From Ectothiorhodospira sp. BSL-9 (GTDB lineage: Bacteria > Pseudomonadota > Gammaproteobacteria > Ectothiorhodospirales > Ectothiorhodospiraceae), in the NCBI RefSeq assembly GCF_001632845.1, contig NZ_CP011994.1:1240001-1304000 (forward strand): a stretch of DNA of 64,000 nt, read 5' to 3'. The position numbers and the translations under genes are program-made. The notes beneath the pieces are model-generated. The model was not told the DNA's origin, ran no database searches, and saw only the letters and a program-made list of their open reading frames with translations. Position 1 is the first letter of the stretch; each line of letters starts with the position of its first letter. Shown piece after piece: positions 17,181 through 25,925 of this stretch.

Positions 17181-17702
17181 TCAGTCGAGATTGCAGTCCG
17201 GGGCCTGCAGGTACTTGTCCTTGGAATCCAGCAGGATGGCACCTGCCATATGGTTGCGGCCCACCAGCAGCTGATAGCTCAATGCCGTGCGGTCAATCAG
17301 GCTGACCTCCTTCTTGCGGTACACATCCCCCATGCAAAGGCCCATCTCGACCACTGGACGCCGCTGATGGTTGCCACTGTGACGGATGATGCGCACATGC
17401 CGGGTGATCTCCCTCTCCAGGCGGATCTTGTTGCTCTCATCATCCGGGTCGATGATGTCAAAGGCGATCCAATCCTTGCCGTCACGCTCGAAGGTCTCCT
17501 TGTTCAGCGCGTTCAGCGAACTGGTGGTGGCGCCGGTGTCCATCTTCGCCTCCAGTACGATCCCTTCCGGCATCAGGGCGACATTTTCCACCCAGCCCAG
17601 AATGCGCATCTGCTCGGTATCCAGTGTGTCCTTGTCATCACTGGCCCCAGCCGTGGGCGTCAGCAGGGCGCCGAACAGGGCGGCGAGTACCATCCATTTC
17701 AT
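17181..17702 (-). CDS. RimB/YghJ-type retropepsin-like protein ('ATP-dependent zinc protease' family)
   Basis: The ATG at 17702 is preceded by GGAGGT. A signal peptide (about 1-22, ending AGAS) precedes one compact beta domain, for 173 residues. The core is KMDTGATTSSL, a D-T/S-G aspartyl-protease-like motif, followed by VEMGLCMGD and LVGRNHM, as in retropepsins. Database names call the family zinc proteases, but no HEXXH motif is present. It should act in the periplasm as a dimer. It is the first gene of the operon with the 7TM and ATP-grasp proteins and may hydrolyse what the ligase makes. Confidence 0.88.
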   Translation of the reverse strand: MKWMVLAALFGALLTPTAGASDDKDTLDTEQMRILGWVENVALMPEGIVLEAKMDTGATTSSLNALNKETFERDGKDWIAFDIIDPDDESNKIRLEREITRHVRIIRHSGNHQRRPVVEMGLCMGDVYRKKEVSLIDRTALSYQLLVGRNHMAGAILLDSKDKYLQAPDCNLD

Positions 17703-17782
17703 TTCTACCTCCGTTGCATTTCGGTAATGGTTCACAATTTTAGGTGGGGGCGCCATCCCGGAACGTTGACGAAGACCCCATT

Positions 17783-18733
17783 TCAGGTCTTCAATTCCGT
17801 ATCCCGGACCTGCGGCTGGCCGGTATAGGCCTGTTCCATGAAGTGGATGAACCGTTTGGCCTGGGGGGAGAGGTGTCGGCCCAGGCGCTGCACCACGCCA
17901 TAGCTGCGGGCGGGGAAGTAGTGATCCAGCGGTATGGCGGCCAGGGGCTCCTCACCGGTGAGGCAGACATCCGTCACGATGGAGATGCCGAGGCCCAGTT
18001 CCACGTACTTCTTGATGACTTCCCAGCCCCCGGCCTCCAGGGATACGTGGTAATCCACGTTATGCTGGCGAAACACCAGGTCCACCATGCGCCATGTGGA
18101 CAGATGCCGTGGTGGCAGGATCAGCCCGAAGGGACTGATGTCTTCCAGGCTGATCGGGCCGGTCTTCTGGGCCAGGGGGTGGTCCAGCGGGGCGATGAGC
18201 TTGGGATGATAATCCACGATGGGCTGGTAGGTGATGCCATCGGGCACCTCGAGCATGGAACCCACCGCGAAATCCACTTCATCCCGATGCAGCATCGCCA
18301 ACCCGTCGCGCCCGGTCACGTTATGCAACTTGATGCGGATATGCGGATGCACCTCGGCAAAGCGCCGCAACGGGTCAGGCAGCACGTAGAGGATGGTGGA
18401 CTCCCCCGCCGCCACGTTCAGTTCACCCGATTCCAGGCGACCGAATCGCGCCGCAAAGGTCTCGTGCAGCTTGTCCACACCTTCCACCAGCGGATCGGCC
18501 AGTTTGTACAAGGCCTCCCCCTCGGGGGTGAGCTTGATGTGCGGGCCACGGCGCTCAAATAAAATGGTGTCGAACTCACGCTCCAGTGCCTGTATCTGCA
18601 GGGAAACGGCTGGCTGGCTGAGAAAAAGCGACTCCGCAGCCATGGAAATGCTGCCCAGCCGGGCGGCCCGGCAGAAGGCCCGCAGCTGCTTGAGGCGGTT
18701 CTGCTTGTAGTAGAGGTTGGGCACCGAGCCCAT
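17783..18733 (-). CDS. LysR-family transcriptional regulator
   Basis: The 316-residue regulator starts at the ATG at 18733, preceded by GAGGAGA. The N-terminal winged helix contains SISMAAESLFLSQPAVSLQIQ, followed by a linker helix and a two-lobe effector domain (LIAPLDHPL, GLGISIV). An unusual N-terminal extension (about residues 1-12, SVPNLYYKQN) precedes the HTH. It is divergent from ppsA with a 135-bp gap, so ppsA is the first candidate target. The inducer cannot be told from the sequence. Confidence 0.92.
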   Translation of the reverse strand: MGSVPNLYYKQNRLKQLRAFCRAARLGSISMAAESLFLSQPAVSLQIQALEREFDTILFERRGPHIKLTPEGEALYKLADPLVEGVDKLHETFAARFGRLESGELNVAAGESTILYVLPDPLRRFAEVHPHIRIKLHNVTGRDGLAMLHRDEVDFAVGSMLEVPDGITYQPIVDYHPKLIAPLDHPLAQKTGPISLEDISPFGLILPPRHLSTWRMVDLVFRQHNVDYHVSLEAGGWEVIKKYVELGLGISIVTDVCLTGEEPLAAIPLDHYFPARSYGVVQRLGRHLSPQAKRFIHFMEQAYTGQPQVRDTELKT

Positions 18734-18776
18734 GATCTTCTCCTCATCAATGTTACTATTAAGAAACACAAGACTG

Positions 18777-18803
18777 ATTCATGGGGCAATAGCTTGGCTG
18801 AAT
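18777..18803. promoter_or_regulatory. Palindrome in the lysR/ppsA divergent promoter region
   Basis: ATTCA at 18777-18781 and TGAAT at 18799-18803 form an inverted repeat with a 17-base gap in the space between the LysR gene and ppsA. LysR regulators often bind such interrupted dyads containing T-N11-A. TACAAT at 18830-18835 could be a -10 element for ppsA. This is suggestive only. Confidence 0.3.
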
Positions 18804-18868
18804 ACTCGTCTTCAAGCTACGGTCCCGGCTACAATCACATTCCAACGTAAGAGGCAAAGGGCAGGACC

Positions 18869-21253
18869 ATGGATAAGTATGTGATCTGGTTCCAAGATCT
18901 GGGCATGAACGACGTTCCCGATGTGGGAGGGAAGAACGCATCCCTGGGGGAAATGATTCGCGGCCTGTCCGAAGCCGGCGTGCGTGTTCCTGGCGGCTTT
19001 GCCACCACCTCCCATGCCTTCCGCGAGTTTCTGCGTCACGAAGGCCTGGCGGACCGCATCAACAATGAGCTGGCCAGTCTGGACGTGGATGACATCAACG
19101 CCCTGCGCGAGGCCGGTGCCAAGATCCGCCAGTGGGTGGTGGAAACCCCGTTCCCGCCGGCCCTGAACGAGGCCATCGGCGAAGCCTGGAACCGGATGAT
19201 GGAAGAGGCGGCCGGTGATGAATTCACCGTGGCCGTGCGTTCTTCGGCCACCGCCGAAGACCTTCCGGATGCCTCGTTTGCCGGCCAGCAGGAAACCTTC
19301 CTGAACATCCACGGCCTGGACAGCGTGCTGCACCACATCCACGAGGTGTTTGCCTCCCTGTACAACGACCGGGCCATCTCCTATCGCGTACACCAGGGGT
19401 TTGATCACTCCGAAGTGGCCCTGTCCGCCGGCGTGCAGCGCATGGTGCGCTCCGACATCGGCGCCTCGGGCGTCATGTTCACCCTGGACACGGAATCCGG
19501 TTTCCGCGACGTGGTCTTCGTGACCGCCTCCTGGGGCCTGGGCGAGACGGTGGTGCAGGGTTCGGTCAACCCGGATGAATTTCATGTCTACAAGCCTTCC
19601 CTGGAGGCCGGGCGCCCCGCCGTGCTGCGTCGCCACCTGGGCAGCAAGGCCATCCAGATGACCTTCGGCAAGGACGGTCAGAGCACCCAGACCATCCCCG
19701 TGGACGACGCCGACCGCAACCGTTTCTGCATCAATGACAAGCAACTCGAGGAACTGGCCCGTCAGGCCGTGATCATCGAGAAGCACTATGGTCGCCCCAT
19801 GGATATCGAATGGGCCCTGGATGGCGTGGATGGCGAACTCTACATCGTCCAGGCCCGCCCGGAGACGGTGGAGAGCCGTCAGGACGGCCAGGTGATCGAA
19901 CGCTTCCGCATCCGCTCGCCCCGCACCGAAGTCATCGCCCGCGGGCGTGCCATCGGTCAGCGCATGGGCGCCGGCAAGGTGCGCGTGGTGATGGACCTCG
20001 ACGACATGCACAAGGTGGAGGCCGGCGATGTGCTGGTCACCGACATGACCGACCCGGACTGGGAGCCGGTGATGAAGCGGGCTGCCGCCATTGTCACCGA
20101 CCGGGGTGGCCGTACCTGCCACGCGGCGATCATCGCCCGCGAACTGGGTATCCCTGCCGTGGTGGGTTGTGGGGATGCCTCCTCACGCATCAAGGATGGC
20201 CAGGAGGCCACCGTGTCCTGCGCCGAGGGCGACGAGGGTCGCATCTACAAGGGCATCCTGGATTTCGAGATCACCCAGACCCGCGCCGACTCCATGCCCG
20301 AAGTGCCCTGCAAGGTGATGATGAATGTGGGCAACCCGGGCCGTGCCTTCCATTTCCGCAACATCCCCAACGCCGGTGTGGGGCTGGCGCGCCTGGAGTT
20401 CATCATCAACAGCATGATCGGCGTGCACCCCAAGGCGCTGCTGAATTTCGACTCCCTCTCCGGCGACCTCAAGGACGAGATCTCCCGCCGCATTGCCGGC
20501 TATGACGATCCGGTGACCTTCTATGTGGAAAAACTGGTGGAAGGCATCGCCACCCTGGGTGCCGCCTTCAACCCGAAGCCGGTGATCGTGCGCCTGTCGG
20601 ACTTCAAGTCCAACGAATACGCCAACCTGCTGGCCGGCGAGCAGTATGAACCCGATGAAGAAAACCCGATGATCGGCTACCGTGGCACCTCCCGGTACCT
20701 GTCGGAGAACTTCCGCGACTGCTTCGAACTGGAATGCCGCGCCGTGCGCAAGGTGCGCGACGAGATGGGCCTGACCAATGTGGTCATCATGGTGCCCTTC
20801 GTGCGCACCCTTGGTGAGGCTGATGGCGTCATCAAGCTGCTGGAGGAAATGGGCCTCAAGCGCGGCGAGAACGGCCTGAAGATCTACATGATGTGCGAGA
20901 TCCCCTCCAATGCGGTGCTGGCCGAGCAGTTCCTGGAGTATTTCGATGGCTTCTCCATCGGCTCCAACGACCTGACCCAGCTCACCCTGGGCCTGGACCG
21001 GGATTCCGGTCTGGTGGCCGCCACCTTCGACGAGCGTGATCCGGCGGTGAAGGCCCTGTTGTCCCAGGCCATCCAGGGCGCCCGCAAGGCCGGCAAGTAC
21101 GTGGGCATCTGTGGTCAGGGCCCGTCCGACTATCCGGACCTGGCGGAATGGCTGATGCAGGAAGGTATCGAGTCCATCTCCCTGAACCCGGATACGGTGG
21201 TGGAGACCTGGCTGCGCCTGGCCGGTGACGAGAAGGGCCGCAAGGACGCCTGA
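18869..21253 (+). CDS. ppsA: Phosphoenolpyruvate synthase
   Basis: This 794-residue enzyme converts pyruvate, ATP and water to PEP, AMP and phosphate for gluconeogenesis. The N-terminal ATP-grasp domain contains [21 protein letters not shown]. The swivelling phosphohistidine domain has [14 protein letters not shown] with His418 as the phosphorylated residue. The C-terminal PEP/pyruvate TIM barrel ends with the [12 protein letters not shown] cysteine motif. The length is normal. The downstream gene encodes PpsR, which switches this enzyme by threonine phosphorylation and pyrophosphorolysis. The target Thr two residues before His418 is present. Confidence 0.97.
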   Translation: MDKYVIWFQDLGMNDVPDVGGKNASLGEMIRGLSEAGVRVPGGFATTSHAFREFLRHEGLADRINNELASLDVDDINALREAGAKIRQWVVETPFPPALNEAIGEAWNRMMEEAAGDEFTVAVRSSATAEDLPDASFAGQQETFLNIHGLDSVLHHIHEVFASLYNDRAISYRVHQGFDHSEVALSAGVQRMVRSDIGASGVMFTLDTESGFRDVVFVTASWGLGETVVQGSVNPDEFHVYKPSLEAGRPAVLRRHLGSKAIQMTFGKDGQSTQTIPVDDADRNRFCINDKQLEELARQAVIIEKHYGRPMDIEWALDGVDGELYIVQARPETVESRQDGQVIERFRIRSPRTEVIARGRAIGQRMGAGKVRVVMDLDDMHKVEAGDVLVTDMTDPDWEPVMKRAAAIVTDRGGRTCHAAIIARELGIPAVVGCGDASSRIKDGQEATVSCAEGDEGRIYKGILDFEITQTRADSMPEVPCKVMMNVGNPGRAFHFRNIPNAGVGLARLEFIINSMIGVHPKALLNFDSLSGDLKDEISRRIAGYDDPVTFYVEKLVEGIATLGAAFNPKPVIVRLSDFKSNEYANLLAGEQYEPDEENPMIGYRGTSRYLSENFRDCFELECRAVRKVRDEMGLTNVVIMVPFVRTLGEADGVIKLLEEMGLKRGENGLKIYMMCEIPSNAVLAEQFLEYFDGFSIGSNDLTQLTLGLDRDSGLVAATFDERDPAVKALLSQAIQGARKAGKYVGICGQGPSDYPDLAEWLMQEGIESISLNPDTVVETWLRLAGDEKGRKDA

Positions 21254-21285
21254 GGCTGAGGGGGCGCACCTGCCCCCCACCCCAA

Positions 21286-21308
21286 CCCCCTCCCCGGCGG
21301 GGAGGGGG
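21286..21308. terminator. GC hairpin between ppsA and ppsR
   Basis: CCCCCTCCCC at 21286-21295 pairs perfectly with GGGGAGGGGG at 21299-21308 around a GGC loop. It sits in the 97-bp gap between two co-directional genes and has only a short T-rich stretch after it. It could attenuate ppsR transcription or stabilise ppsA mRNA. Confidence 0.45.
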
Positions 21309-21350
21309 GCTGTCTTTCTGGAACACTGGCTGCAAACGAGGAGAATGGCC

Positions 21351-22166
21351 ATGATCCGCTCCGTCTTTTTCGTCTCCGACGGCACCGGCATCACCGCCGA
21401 GACCCTCGGGCACACCCTGCTCACCCAGTTCGAGCAGGTGTCCTTTCAGCAGATGAGCCTGCCCTTCGTGAACACCGACGACAAGGTGGAGTGGGCAGTG
21501 CAACGCATCAACCGGGCGGCAGAATCCGATGGGGGGAAGCCCCTGGTGTTCTCCACCCTCATCGACTCCCAGCTCAGAACCCACCTGGCCAAGTGCAACG
21601 GCGTGGTCTTTGACTTCTTCGAGACCTTCACCGGTGCCATGGAGCAGGAACTGGGCGTCACCGCCCAGCGTGTGGCGGGGCGCTCCCACGGCATGGGGAA
21701 TGTGCGCGCCTATTCCGAGCGCATCGATGCCCTGCATTACGCCATCCAGAACGACGATGGCGCCACCACCCGTGATTACCCCATGGCCGATGTGGTGGTG
21801 ATGGGCGTCTCCCGGGCCGGCAAGACACCCACCTGCATGTACCTGGCGCTCACCTACGGGGTCCGGGCTGCCAATTATCCCCTGGCGGACGACGACTTTG
21901 AGCGAGGCAGCCTGCCGGCGGCACTGGAACCCTATCGGCACAAGCTGTTCGGGCTTACGGTGGACCCGGAGCGGCTTCAGCAGATCCGCAATGAGCGCCG
22001 CCGTGGCAGTCACTACGCGAGCATGGACCAGTGTCTGATGGAGGTGCGCGCCGTGGAGCGGCTCTTCAAGCGCGAGCGCATCCCGTTCTTCAATATCACC
22101 CAGCGCTCCATCGAGGAGATCTCCGCCCAGCTCATGCAGCAGGCGGGCCTGACGCGGCGCATTTGA
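21351..22166 (+). CDS. ppsR: PEP synthase regulatory protein (bifunctional kinase/pyrophosphorylase)
   Basis: This is a 271-residue DUF299 protein. The ATG at 21351 has a GAGGAGA ribosome site at a good distance; an ATG six bases earlier is too close to it. The P-loop-like motif is VMGVSRAGKTPT. Family blocks FFVSDGTGITAE at the start and NITQRSIEEISA near the end are intact. It inactivates PEP synthase by ADP-dependent phosphorylation of the Thr near the catalytic His and reactivates it by phosphate-dependent dephosphorylation. Adjacency to ppsA is typical. Confidence 0.96.
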   Translation: MIRSVFFVSDGTGITAETLGHTLLTQFEQVSFQQMSLPFVNTDDKVEWAVQRINRAAESDGGKPLVFSTLIDSQLRTHLAKCNGVVFDFFETFTGAMEQELGVTAQRVAGRSHGMGNVRAYSERIDALHYAIQNDDGATTRDYPMADVVVMGVSRAGKTPTCMYLALTYGVRAANYPLADDDFERGSLPAALEPYRHKLFGLTVDPERLQQIRNERRRGSHYASMDQCLMEVRAVERLFKRERIPFFNITQRSIEEISAQLMQQAGLTRRI

Positions 22167-22170
22167 GGCC

Positions 22171-22986
22171 TTAAAGGCCTTCCAGATACCGGGCCCAGTT
22201 GCGGTCGGTGTCGCCGATCACCAGGAACTCTGGATTGAGCAGCGAGTCCTTGGTGTTATAGCGCAGGGGCTGCATGTGGATGTCGGTTACCTGTCCGCCC
22301 GCCTCGCAGACAACGCACTGCGCTGCTGCCGTGTCCCACTCACAGGTGGGGCCCAGGCGAGGGTAGAGGTCGGCCTTGCCCTCGGCCACCAGGCAGAACT
22401 TGAGCGAACTGCCCATGCTGATCAGTTCATGCTCTCCCACTCTTTCCAGCAGGGCCTGCATGCGTTCGGTGCCGTGAGAGCGACTGCCGGCGATCACGGG
22501 GACGCGCTGCCCGGTGTTCACCCGGATGGGCTCGGCGGCAGCCGTTGCCGACCGGCGGCGATGGGCACCCAGCCCCCGGGCGGCACTGTAGAGCAGGTCA
22601 AGGGCCGGACAGAACACCACCCCCAGCACCGGCTCGTGGTCATGGATCAGGGCGATGTTCACGGTGAATTCGCCGTTGCGCTTGATGAACTCCCGGGTGC
22701 CATCCAGCGGATCCACCAGCCAGTAGCTGGACCATTGGCTGCGTTCGCCAAAGGGGATCTGGGTCGATTCCTCCGAGAGGATGGGGATCTCCGGGGTCAA
22801 CTCCCCAAGGCCCTTTACGATATGCCGGTGTGCTGCCATATCCGCCTCTGTGAGCGGTGTGCGGTCGGCCTTTTCCGTTACATCGAAGCCTTGGCCGTAA
22901 ATGGTCATGATCGCCGTCCCGGCCTCACGGGCAATGCGGCAGGCGTTGTTGAGAAGGCGGTCCAGTGAGTGTTCGTCCAGTGTCAT
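22171..22986 (-). CDS. cysQ: 3'(2'),5'-bisphosphate nucleotidase CysQ
   Basis: The 271-residue member of the inositol-monophosphatase fold has metal-binding motifs PILSEES, WLVDPLDGTREF and the late CEWDTAAAQ, all in family order. CysQ hydrolyses 3'-phosphoadenosine 5'-phosphate to AMP, removing the inhibitory by-product of sulfate assimilation. The start ATG at 22986 overlaps the nudE stop by four bases (ATGA). The nudE–cysQ pair is conserved in gammaproteobacteria. Its stop is close to the convergent ppsR stop. Confidence 0.95.
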   Translation of the reverse strand: MTLDEHSLDRLLNNACRIAREAGTAIMTIYGQGFDVTEKADRTPLTEADMAAHRHIVKGLGELTPEIPILSEESTQIPFGERSQWSSYWLVDPLDGTREFIKRNGEFTVNIALIHDHEPVLGVVFCPALDLLYSAARGLGAHRRRSATAAAEPIRVNTGQRVPVIAGSRSHGTERMQALLERVGEHELISMGSSLKFCLVAEGKADLYPRLGPTCEWDTAAAQCVVCEAGGQVTDIHMQPLRYNTKDSLLNPEFLVIGDTDRNWARYLEGL

Positions 22987-23531
22987 GCGGTTCTCGAGAG
23001 TTGGTCGCGGGCCATGTAGAGCGCGGCGATGGAGCGGGCTTCTGTGCAGTCGTCCAGGGCGATGAGTTGATCCAGCTGGCTCAGCTTCCAGGGTACCACC
23101 TGGATGTCCTCCGGTTCGTCACCGGGGAGGCGCTCCGGGTAGAGGTCCCGGGCCAGTATTACGTGGGTGCTGTGGCTCAGATACCCCGGGGCCACGGTCA
23201 GGGCCGTCAGGTAATCCAGTTGGCGCGCGCCGTAACCCACCTCTTCCATGATCTCCCGGTTGGCTGCCTCCAGCAGTTCCTCACCTTGCTCCACCAGCCC
23301 CTTGGGCAGGCCCAGTTCATAGCGCTGCGTGCCGGCGGCATATTCGCGAATGAGCAGCACCGTGTCGTCATCCAGCATGGGCACGATCAGCACCGCCCCC
23401 CGGCCCGAGCCCACCAGGCGTTCAAAGCGGGTACGGGCGCCGTTGGCGAACAGGAGTTCCAGCTCCTCCACATGAAAGAGTCGGCTGCGGGCCACCGTTC
23501 GGCGGCTGAGGATCTGAGGTTTTTGCGGCAT
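22983..23531 (-). CDS. nudE: ADP compounds hydrolase NudE
   Basis: It has 182 residues from the ATG at 23531. The Nudix box is G-x5-E-x7-REIMEEVGYG, preceded by LPKGLVEQG. NudE enzymes hydrolyse ADP-ribose, NADH and Ap3A. The N-terminal PQKPQILSRRTVARSRLF and GAVLIVPM segments are typical. It is coupled to cysQ downstream and divergent from the yrfG-like gene, with about 107 bp between starts. In E. coli nudE and yrfG are also neighbours. Confidence 0.95.
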   Translation of the reverse strand: MPQKPQILSRRTVARSRLFHVEELELLFANGARTRFERLVGSGRGAVLIVPMLDDDTVLLIREYAAGTQRYELGLPKGLVEQGEELLEAANREIMEEVGYGARQLDYLTALTVAPGYLSHSTHVILARDLYPERLPGDEPEDIQVVPWKLSQLDQLIALDDCTEARSIAALYMARDQLSRTA

Positions 23532-23638
23532 GATGTCTGGGTGCCCTGTGATGGGTCGATGGGGTAGTCTCATGCTTGCCGGCCCAAGTCTCAAGGCCCG
23601 GATTTCACGTTTTCGAGTTTCATGAGGACTGCACTACA

Positions 23639-24307
23639 GTGAAGCCAGCATCCCCAAGCCTGCCCTGGACCGACGTGGACACCGTGCTACTGGACATGGA
23701 CGGCACCCTGCTTGATCTCAACTTCGACAACCATTTCTGGCTGGAGTATCTGCCCCGCCGCTATGCCGAACGCCATGGCATGGCCCCGCAAGTGGCCCGT
23801 GAGGGCATGATCAAGCGTTATGCCGCGGTTCGCGGCACGCTCAACTGGTACTGCCTGGACTACTGGCAGCAGGAGTTGCAGATGGATATCGTCGCCCTCA
23901 AGCAGGAGGTGGCCCATCTGGTGGCGGTGCATGAACACGTGCCGGCCTTTTTGGCCACCATGCGTCGCCAGGGCCGCCGGCTGGTGCTGGTGACCAATGC
24001 CCATCGCGGTGGATTGGAGATGAAACTCACGCTCACCGCCCTGGAGGGGCATTTTCACCGGGTGATCAGTGCCCATGAGTACGGGCGCCCCAAGGAGGAC
24101 CAGCGCTTCTGGGAGCAGTTCCGCGCCAGGGAGCCCTTTGACCCGGCCCGTACCCTGTTCGTGGACGATAACCTGGATGTGCTGCGCGCCGCCGAGCGTT
24201 TCGGTATTGCCCATCTGCGTGCCGTGCGCCGGCCTGATAGCCGACGCGGCGAGGTGGACACCGGCGAGTTCGCTGCCATCCGCGATTTTCGGGAACTGAT
24301 GCCCTGA
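23639..24307 (+). CDS. yrfG: GMP/IMP nucleotidase, HAD family
   Basis: I placed the start at the GTG at 23639, ten bases after GAGGA; this gives 222 residues, the length of E. coli YrfG. HAD motif I is LLDMDGTLLDL, motif II is LVTNAHRG, motif III includes the lysine in GRPKEDQRF, and motif IV is LFVDDNLDVL. The NHFWLEYLPRRYA cap start is characteristic. It dephosphorylates purine mononucleotides. A TTG at 23576 would give a longer protein but has no ribosome site. Confidence 0.92.
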   Translation: MKPASPSLPWTDVDTVLLDMDGTLLDLNFDNHFWLEYLPRRYAERHGMAPQVAREGMIKRYAAVRGTLNWYCLDYWQQELQMDIVALKQEVAHLVAVHEHVPAFLATMRRQGRRLVLVTNAHRGGLEMKLTLTALEGHFHRVISAHEYGRPKEDQRFWEQFRAREPFDPARTLFVDDNLDVLRAAERFGIAHLRAVRRPDSRRGEVDTGEFAAIRDFRELMP

Positions 24308-24315
24308 CAATCGCC

Positions 24316-24346
24316 CCCTGGAGCCCTGGAGCCCTGGAGCCCTGGA
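24316..24346 (+). repeat. 8-bp tandem repeat
   Basis: The unit CCCTGGAG occurs three times in a row and is followed by CCCTGGA, about 3.9 copies, in the 56-bp gap between the yrfG-like and TauE-like genes. The final copy lies just upstream of the ribosome site of the next gene. Such arrays can change length by slippage. Confidence 0.9.
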
Positions 24347-24363
24347 CCACCTCAAGGATTCAC

Positions 24364-25050
24364 ATGTCACTGGAACCCGGAACCCTCCTGGCCGCCTTTG
24401 TCGTCGGCCTGCTTGGTGGCGTGCACTGCGTGGGTATGTGCGGCGGCATCGTCGGTGCGCTGACCCTGGGCGTGAAGGGCGCCCAGACCGATGAGCGCCC
24501 CCGCCTGGCGCCCTTCCTGCTGGCCTATAACAGTGGCCGGGTGATCACCTACACCCTGGCCGGCGTCCTGGCCGGTGGCGTGGGCTGGTTTGCCGCCAAC
24601 CTCACCGATGTACACCATGCTCAGCAGGCGCTGCAGATCCTGGCTGGGCTGTTCATGATTGCCCTGGGGCTGTATCTGGCGGGCTGGTGGTACGGGCTTA
24701 CGCGGCTGGAGCGGGTCGGCGGGGTGGTGTGGCGGCGTCTGGAGCCCCTGGGGAGGCGCATGATGCCGGTGCGTTCACCCGGGCAGGCATTGGGGCTGGG
24801 GCTGGTGTGGGGCTGGCTGCCCTGTGGCCTGGTGTACAGCGTGCTCATCTGGTCGCTCACCGCCGGAGGGGCCCTGCAGGGGGGCGCCCTCATGCTGGCC
24901 TTCGGCCTGGGCACCCTGCCCAATCTGCTGCTGATGGGGGTATTCGCGGCGCGTCTGGCCAGCTTTGTGCGCAAGCCCTGGGTGCGGGGTCTCGCCGGCG
25001 GGGCGGTGGCGGGCTATGGGGTGTATATGCTGTTCGTGTCCTGGGTGTGA
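24364..25050 (+). CDS. DsbD/TauE-SafE-like membrane protein (cytochrome-biogenesis type)
   Basis: The 228-residue protein has six predicted membrane helices in two halves. The first starts with GLLGGVHCVGMCGGIVGAL and the second with GLGLVWGWLPCGLVYS. Each half thus carries a conserved cysteine-proline/glycine motif (HCxGMCGG and LPCG). This subfamily is often filed as 'sulfite exporter TauE/SafE' but is closer to the DsbD/CcdA transmembrane domain. It frequently accompanies copper or cbb3-oxidase genes, which are not visible here. Thiol electron or copper transfer is plausible but unproved. Its 3' end overlaps yggU on the other strand by 37 bp. Confidence 0.85.
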   Translation: MSLEPGTLLAAFVVGLLGGVHCVGMCGGIVGALTLGVKGAQTDERPRLAPFLLAYNSGRVITYTLAGVLAGGVGWFAANLTDVHHAQQALQILAGLFMIALGLYLAGWWYGLTRLERVGGVVWRRLEPLGRRMMPVRSPGQALGLGLVWGWLPCGLVYSVLIWSLTAGGALQGGALMLAFGLGTLPNLLLMGVFAARLASFVRKPWVRGLAGGAVAGYGVYMLFVSWV

Positions 25051-25346
25051 TCCTGGCCACACACATCCAGCGGTGCCTCAAGACGCTGCGGCGCGCGGAC
25101 GGCCAGGGTCTTCTCCCGGGAGGTGGCGCCGGACACCAGTTCCACCCGTGACCGGGCCACGCCGCAGTGCTTGCTCACCAGCCTGATCAGCCGTTGGTTG
25201 GCCGCTCCGTCCACCGGTGGGGCGGTGACATGGACCTTCAGCCGATCCCCCAGCGGCTCTCCCAGCTTGTCGCGGGAGGCCCTGGGCTGCAGTTTCAGGC
25301 GCAGCAGCAGGGTGTCACCCTGCCACTGCCACCACGCGTGGCTCAT
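25014..25346 (-). CDS. yggU: DUF167/YggU family protein
   Basis: The 110-residue protein has the DUF167 core: LKLQPRASRDK, VHVTAPPVDGAANQRLI, and SGATSREKTLAV. The family is a small alpha/beta fold of unknown function, conserved next to yggT and proC/yggS, as here. The C-terminal tail of about 20 residues (after LDVCGQDH) is longer than usual because the stop lies inside the convergent gene. It is 15 bp downstream of yggT. Confidence 0.88.
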   Translation of the reverse strand: MSHAWWQWQGDTLLLRLKLQPRASRDKLGEPLGDRLKVHVTAPPVDGAANQRLIRLVSKHCGVARSRVELVSGATSREKTLAVRAPQRLEAPLDVCGQDHTQDTNSIYTP

Positions 25347-25361
25347 CGGCTCGGAATCCCG

Positions 25362-25916
25362 TCAGATGGAGCTCACGAAGATCAGCAGCACGTTCAGCCC
25401 GATGATGGCCACCAGCGGCGACAGGTCCACCATGCCCGTTTGCGGCATGATGCGACGGATGGGGGCCAGAACGGGGTGGTTCAGGCTGAACACCAGGTCT
25501 GCCACGGGATTGCGACCCATGGCGCCACCGGCCTGGAACCAGCTCATCACCGCCTGGATGATGATGCTGATGATGTAGATCCAGATCACCAGACGGATCA
25601 GCGCCAGCACACTCACCACAAACAGGGTGAAGATGGGCACGCCCACCCCGTGCAGCATGGCGATCAGCCAGATCTCCAGCATCTTGAGCAACAGCACCAG
25701 CACGAACGCCGCCGTATCGATCCGGCCCATGGGGGGGATGAATCGGCGCAGTATCCGCAGCGGTGGATTGGTGACCGTCACCAGAAACTGGGATACCGGG
25801 TTGTAGAAGTCCGCCCGGGCCATGGCCAGCAGGGTGCGGAGCATCACCGCCAGGATGTACAGGCTGAACAGGGTGGAAATCAGAAAGTCAGCGACGTTTT
25901 GAAACGCGTGCGTCAT
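25362..25916 (-). CDS. yggT: YggT family membrane protein
   Basis: The 184-residue protein contains two YGGT repeats, each with two hydrophobic helices and an NPV/HPVLAPIRRI-type motif (NPPLRILRRFIP in the first half, NHPVLAPIRRIMP in the second). YggT proteins are inner-membrane proteins linked to osmotic tolerance and, in Gram-positive bacteria, to division-site proteins. It is co-directional with proC upstream (10 bp) and yggU downstream. Confidence 0.93.
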   Translation of the reverse strand: MTHAFQNVADFLISTLFSLYILAVMLRTLLAMARADFYNPVSQFLVTVTNPPLRILRRFIPPMGRIDTAAFVLVLLLKMLEIWLIAMLHGVGVPIFTLFVVSVLALIRLVIWIYIISIIIQAVMSWFQAGGAMGRNPVADLVFSLNHPVLAPIRRIMPQTGMVDLSPLVAIIGLNVLLIFVSSI

Positions 25917-25925
25917 GGATGAACC

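Noticed and set aside
17181-17702. Zinc metalloprotease activity for the RimB-like protein
   Set aside because: No HEXXH or other zinc motif is present, whereas DTGATT fits an aspartyl-protease-like core.
18812-20122. 436-codon open frame antisense to ppsA
   Set aside because: It overlaps the ATP-binding and phosphohistidine domains of ppsA and shows only complement composition.
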